8,605 nucleotides of DNA from DATIJJ01 sp039936115. GTDB lineage: Bacteria; Pseudomonadota; Gammaproteobacteria; DSM-16500. This document shows, in pieces, positions 5,101 to 8,605 of this stretch. A program made the position numbers and the translations under genes. Within the stretch, counting starts at the first letter, position 1; each line of letters starts with the position of its first letter. The stretch covers positions 1 to 8,605 of the forward strand of contig JBDTIZ010000292.1 of assembly GCA_039936115.1 (NCBI GenBank). The letters run 5' to 3'. The notes below the pieces were generated by a model. That model saw nothing but the letters and a program-made list of their open reading frames with translations. It was not told the origin of the DNA and did not search any database.

Positions 5101-7464
5101 ATGTCAGACATTGAAATTGAAATAGACGGCAAACCGTTAACAGCAAAACCCAACAGCATGGTCATCCAAGTTGCGGATGAAGCGGGGATTTATATCCCGC
5201 GTTTTTGCTACCACAAACATTTGTCGATTGCGGCTAACTGTCGCATGTGTCTGGTTGAAGTCGAAAAATCTCCAAAAGCATTACCTGCTTGTGCAACACC
5301 TGTGATGCCAGGCATGAAAGTATTTACCAGATCACCCAAAGCGTTGGCAGCGCAGCGTGCAGTGATGGAATTTCTTTTAATTAACCATCCATTAGATTGC
5401 CCGATCTGCGATCAAGGTGGTGAATGTGAGCTACAAGATTTAAGCATGGGGTATGGAGCTGCGGATTCTTTTTATTCATTCGGTAAACGTTCGGTTGAAG
5501 ATCAAGATATCGGTCCCTTAATTGAAACAGAAATGACGCGTTGTATTCAGTGCACACGCTGCGTTCGTTTTGGCGATGAAATTGCAGGACTTCGTGAGCT
5601 AGGCGCAACAGGCCGTGGCGAAGATATGGAAATCGGCACCTATGTGCAAAAAGCTATGCAGTCTGAAGTGTCAGGCAATATCATCGATATTTGTCCTGTG
5701 GGTGCATTAACGTCAAAACCTTTTCGTTTTACCGCGCGTGCTTGGGAGCTGAATCAATATCCAACCATCGCAGCCCATGATTGTTTAGGTTCAAATATTT
5801 ATGGGCACACTCGCCAAGGTCAAGTCATGCGCGTGGTGCCGCGCGAAAACGATGCGATAAATCAAACGTGGATTTCTGATCGTGATCGTTTTGGTTATGA
5901 AGGTCTTTATCACGCTGATCGAATTGAAAAACCGATGATTCGTGTCGATAACAAATGGCTAGAAACAGATTGGCAAACTGCATTAGAGTTTGCTCTGAAA
6001 GGATTGCAACATTTTATTTCTACGTCTAACGTCGATACAATCGGCGCGTTAGCTTCACCTAATTCTACGTTAGAGGAATTTTATTTATTCCAAAAACTCA
6101 TTCGTCAAATAGGCAGTCCGAACATCGATCACCGGTTACGCCAAGTTGATTTTAGTGATCAACAAAATATGCCATTATTTCCAGGCTTATCATCAACGCT
6201 TGCCGATATTGATGACAGCGATGTGATTTTATTGATCGGTTCAAATATTCAAAAAGAACAACCCAGCGCTGCACTGCGCGTTCGCAAAGCATCACTTAAA
6301 GGCGCACGCGTGATGGCGATTAATATGATGGATTATCGTTTTCATTTTAATGTGCACGCAAAAAAAATCGCAGCGCCGCATCACTTTCCTCACGCATTAG
6401 CAGGCGTTGTAAAAGCATTGCAAGACGAAGACGGTGTATTAGCAGATGTTGATGTCACAGCAGACGATAAAGCCATCGCAAAAGTATTACGCGATGGGAA
6501 AAAAGTCACTGTGTTAGTCGGTGCGCATGCATTCAATCATCCCGCTGCTGCCGATATACGTTCTTTTGCGCAAGCCATCACAACGGCTTGTAACGGCACG
6601 TTAGGATTTTTAACCGAAGGCGCTAACGCAGCAGGCGCATGGCTTGCAGGCGCAGTGCCGCATCGCCTATCTTGCGGTGAAAAGGCGAGTGAGATTGGAT
6701 TAGATGCAGAAGCGATGTGGAAAGATCCACGTAAAGCCTATGTCTTATTGAATGTTGAGCCCGATTTAGATTGTGCAAATTCAGCCGCCGCACAAAAGGC
6801 ATTACATAAAGCCGAGTTTGTTGTCTCATTAGCGGTTTTTAAAAATCCATTATTACTGAAATATGCAAACGTCATGCTGCCAGTTACACCGTTTACTGAA
6901 ACATCGGGAACGTTTGTGAATGTGACAGGTGAATGGCAAAAATTCAAAGGCATCGCACCACCGTTTGGTGAATCACGTCCTGCATGGAAAGTTTTGCGCG
7001 TGTTAGGCAATTTATTTCATGGCGAAGGATTCGATTATAAATCGACAAAAGAAATTGCCGATGAATTAAAAACACGTCTGGAAAGTGAAAGCGTGAAACG
7101 TGCGTCAGTTTATAAACCTCATCATGGCAAAAAACTGAAAAAACCGGCGGAAACATTGTCGCGTATTGGTGAAATTCCAATTTATGCGGGGGATAGTTTG
7201 TTGCGACGCGCTAAAGCACTTCAAGCAACTCAACCCATTATTGAAGGTGATTTGGCAACTGTGCGCTTGCATTCACACACCGCGAAAGAATTAAAATTGA
7301 TAGCAGCTGAAAGTGTCATCGTCATACAAAACGATAATCGTGTAGAGTTACCTGTCGCGATTGATAATCGTGTTCCCTTGCAAGCGGCTTATATTGCGGG
7401 TGGAATTGATACAACACATCAGTTAAGTGAATTATTTGGCCCAATTGAGATCCAAAAATCATGA
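5101..7464 (+). CDS. nuoG: NADH-quinone oxidoreductase subunit G (clusters N1b, N4, N5)
   Basis: NuoG (75 kDa/NDUFS1 homologue) is the large Fe-S subunit that relays electrons from NuoF towards NuoI. The product is 787 residues. An N-terminal ferredoxin-like domain gives N1b (Cys36, Cys47, Cys50, Cys64). The His-Cys cluster N5 is His96, Cys100, Cys103 and Cys109 (HPLDCPICDQGGEC). N4 is Cys148, Cys151, Cys154 and Cys198. From about residue 225 it follows the molybdopterin-oxidoreductase fold, which in complex I carries no molybdenum, and ends in a small C-terminal domain (about 710-787). The extra N7 set is missing: only Cys228 of that region remains, and the fourth position reads WISDRDRFGY where E. 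coli has Cys. The start is the ATG after the gene-free gap. It overlaps nuoH by 4 nt. Confidence 0.97.
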   Translation: MSDIEIEIDGKPLTAKPNSMVIQVADEAGIYIPRFCYHKHLSIAANCRMCLVEVEKSPKALPACATPVMPGMKVFTRSPKALAAQRAVMEFLLINHPLDCPICDQGGECELQDLSMGYGAADSFYSFGKRSVEDQDIGPLIETEMTRCIQCTRCVRFGDEIAGLRELGATGRGEDMEIGTYVQKAMQSEVSGNIIDICPVGALTSKPFRFTARAWELNQYPTIAAHDCLGSNIYGHTRQGQVMRVVPRENDAINQTWISDRDRFGYEGLYHADRIEKPMIRVDNKWLETDWQTALEFALKGLQHFISTSNVDTIGALASPNSTLEEFYLFQKLIRQIGSPNIDHRLRQVDFSDQQNMPLFPGLSSTLADIDDSDVILLIGSNIQKEQPSAALRVRKASLKGARVMAINMMDYRFHFNVHAKKIAAPHHFPHALAGVVKALQDEDGVLADVDVTADDKAIAKVLRDGKKVTVLVGAHAFNHPAAADIRSFAQAITTACNGTLGFLTEGANAAGAWLAGAVPHRLSCGEKASEIGLDAEAMWKDPRKAYVLLNVEPDLDCANSAAAQKALHKAEFVVSLAVFKNPLLLKYANVMLPVTPFTETSGTFVNVTGEWQKFKGIAPPFGESRPAWKVLRVLGNLFHGEGFDYKSTKEIADELKTRLESESVKRASVYKPHHGKKLKKPAETLSRIGEIPIYAGDSLLRRAKALQATQPIIEGDLATVRLHSHTAKELKLIAAESVIVIQNDNRVELPVAIDNRVPLQAAYIAGGIDTTHQLSELFGPIEIQKS

Positions 7465-8495
7465 TGGAAGAATTATTACTCATAGGTTTGATTGTTGCGA
7501 AAATACTCGCGATTGTTATCGTCTTGTTAGTCGCTGTTGCTTATCTCACTTTTCTTGAGCGTAAAGTGATAGGTTATATGCAAACTCGAATTGGGCCTAA
7601 TCGCGTCGGTATTTTCGGATTAGGACAACCGATTGCTGACGTACTTAAATTATTAAATAAAGAAATCATTATTCCCTCAGAATCAAACCGATTTTTATTT
7701 GTCGTGGCGCCGATCATTAGTATTGGCACAGCGTTAGCAGCGTGGGCGGCGATTCCGTTTGATAAAGCGGCGGTGCTTGCTAACATAAACGCGGGTGTTT
7801 TATATATTTTCGCATTGTCATCATTAGGTGTGTATGGCGTGCTGATCGCAGGCTGGGCGTCTAATTCAAAATATGCTTTATTTGGCGCATTACGTGCAGC
7901 GGCACAATCTATTTCCTATGAAATTGCGATGGGTTTTTCGTTGGTTGGCGTCATGATGGCGGCGGGTTCGCTGAATTTTCAAGCTATTATCACCGCGCAA
8001 TCCGGTGGATTTTGGCATTGGTATTGGTTGCCATTATTGCCTTTGTTTATTGTGTATTGGATATCTGGGGTGGCGGAAACCAATCGTGCGCCATTTGACG
8101 TAGCAGAAGGCGAGTCGGAGTTAGTTGCAGGTTTTCACGTAGAATATTCCGGCACGGTGTTTGCTTTATTCTTTCTAGCTGAATATACCAACATGATTTT
8201 AATTTCAGCGTTGGCGGCAATTATGTTTATGGGTGGTTGGCTATCACCTTTCCAAGGTATTCCTTATTTGGAACAACTGTTTGCTGTTGTGCCGGGTTTT
8301 GCTTGGTTTCTGATTAAGCTTGGTTTTTTTGTGTTTTGTTATTTATGGTTTAGAGCAACGTTTCCGCGTTATCGTTATGATCAAATTATGCGGTTGGGTT
8401 GGAAAGTGTTGATTCCAGTGACACTGGTCTGGATAGTTGTGCTTGCTTTAGCGATTCATTTTCAAATAAGTCCATGGTTTTCGGAAGTGGGATAA
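7461..8495 (+). CDS. nuoH: NADH-quinone oxidoreductase subunit H
   Basis: NuoH (ND1 homologue) is the membrane subunit that anchors the peripheral arm and lines the quinone entry channel. The product is 344 residues from ATG 7461, with about eight hydrophobic segments, the first at about 5-31 and the last near 312-335. Family signatures are complete: ERK at 33-35, RIGPNRVG at 43-50 with GLGQPIADVLKLLNKE after it, and AETNRAPFDVAEGESELV at 205-222, continuing to EYSG at 228-231. These acidic residues belong to the conserved cytoplasmic loops near the quinone cavity. The first ATG overlaps the nuoG stop as ATGA; a second ATG follows at 7464 and would shorten the product by one residue. The upstream Shine-Dalgarno is weak (GAGA at 7447-7450), so coupling to nuoG is likely. 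Confidence 0.97.
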   Translation: MMEELLLIGLIVAKILAIVIVLLVAVAYLTFLERKVIGYMQTRIGPNRVGIFGLGQPIADVLKLLNKEIIIPSESNRFLFVVAPIISIGTALAAWAAIPFDKAAVLANINAGVLYIFALSSLGVYGVLIAGWASNSKYALFGALRAAAQSISYEIAMGFSLVGVMMAAGSLNFQAIITAQSGGFWHWYWLPLLPLFIVYWISGVAETNRAPFDVAEGESELVAGFHVEYSGTVFALFFLAEYTNMILISALAAIMFMGGWLSPFQGIPYLEQLFAVVPGFAWFLIKLGFFVFCYLWFRATFPRYRYDQIMRLGWKVLIPVTLVWIVVLALAIHFQISPWFSEVG

Positions 8496-8499
8496 AAAT

Positions 8500-8605
8500 A
8501 TGCGGCGGTTAAACCAATTAATTAAAAGTTTTGCATTTTGGGATTTGTTACAAGGTCTTAAGGTAACGGGACGTCTGTTTTTTTCAACCAAGACGACCAT
8601 CCAAT
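8500..8605 (+). CDS. nuoI: NADH-quinone oxidoreductase subunit I, N-terminal part
   Basis: An open frame begins at ATG 8500, 4 nt after the nuoH stop, and runs off the window edge after 35 codons. It reads MRRLNQLIKSFAFWDLLQGL followed by KVTGRLFFSTKTTIQ. This fits the amphipathic N-terminus of NuoI (TYKY/NDUFS8), the subunit that holds clusters N6a and N6b between NuoG and NuoB. The cysteine motifs lie beyond the window, so the identity rests on gene order and the IKSF...LLQGLKVT...F...TIQ pattern. A weak purine-rich site (GTGGGA, 8487-8492) precedes it within the end of nuoH. Confidence 0.88.
   Translation, partial: MRRLNQLIKSFAFWDLLQGLKVTGRLFFSTKTTIQ

Noticed and set aside
6738..7010. Minus-strand open frames opposite nuoG (also near 5381-5608, 6623-6829 and 6944-7180)
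   Set aside because: They are shadows of a well-supported gene, with no ribosome site or domain pattern that I can see.

Overview
This window carries the first eight complete genes, and the start of the ninth, of a proton-pumping NADH:quinone oxidoreductase (respiratory complex I, NDH-1) operon. All genes lie on the plus strand in the order nuoA-B-C-D-E-F-G-H-(I). A tRNA-Leu(GAG) gene sits immediately upstream. No protein here points to a new biological system. The unusual material lies between the genes.

The organism looks like a gammaproteobacterium with AT-leaning codon use, most likely near Legionellales/Coxiellaceae. This rests on remembered family resemblance: separate nuoC and nuoD (fused in E. 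coli), a YECG-type NuoA, short 158-residue NuoB and 787-residue NuoG, and tRNA-Leu directly before nuoA. No search was run, so the order-level assignment is an inference.

Layout. Positions 1-154 are non-coding: a short GC-rich palindrome (10-31) and a probable but poorly defined promoter/leader. tRNA-Leu is at 155-239 with an encoded CCA. Only 16 nt later comes the GTG start of nuoA (256), with a strong Shine-Dalgarno between them. nuoA to nuoF (256-4793) are packed with overlaps or gaps of at most 10 nt. A 307-nt gene-free gap (4794-5100) then interrupts the operon. It holds a large, nearly perfect inverted repeat (two 38-nt arms) whose outer ends continue outward as a degenerate ~20-nt tandem repeat, plus a perfect 10-bp tandem duplication. 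nuoG (5101-7464), nuoH (7461-8495) and nuoI (8500 to the window end) are again tightly packed.

How the genes work together. NuoE, NuoF and NuoG form the NADH-oxidising module: FMN in NuoF, then clusters N3, N1b, N4 and N5, with N1a in NuoE. NuoB (N2), NuoC, NuoD and NuoI link it to the quinone site. NuoA and NuoH are membrane subunits at the quinone-cavity junction. All expected Fe-S ligands are visible in NuoB, E, F and G. NuoG lacks the ligand set for the extra N7 cluster of the E. coli type. The other membrane subunits (nuoJ-N) presumably follow beyond the window.
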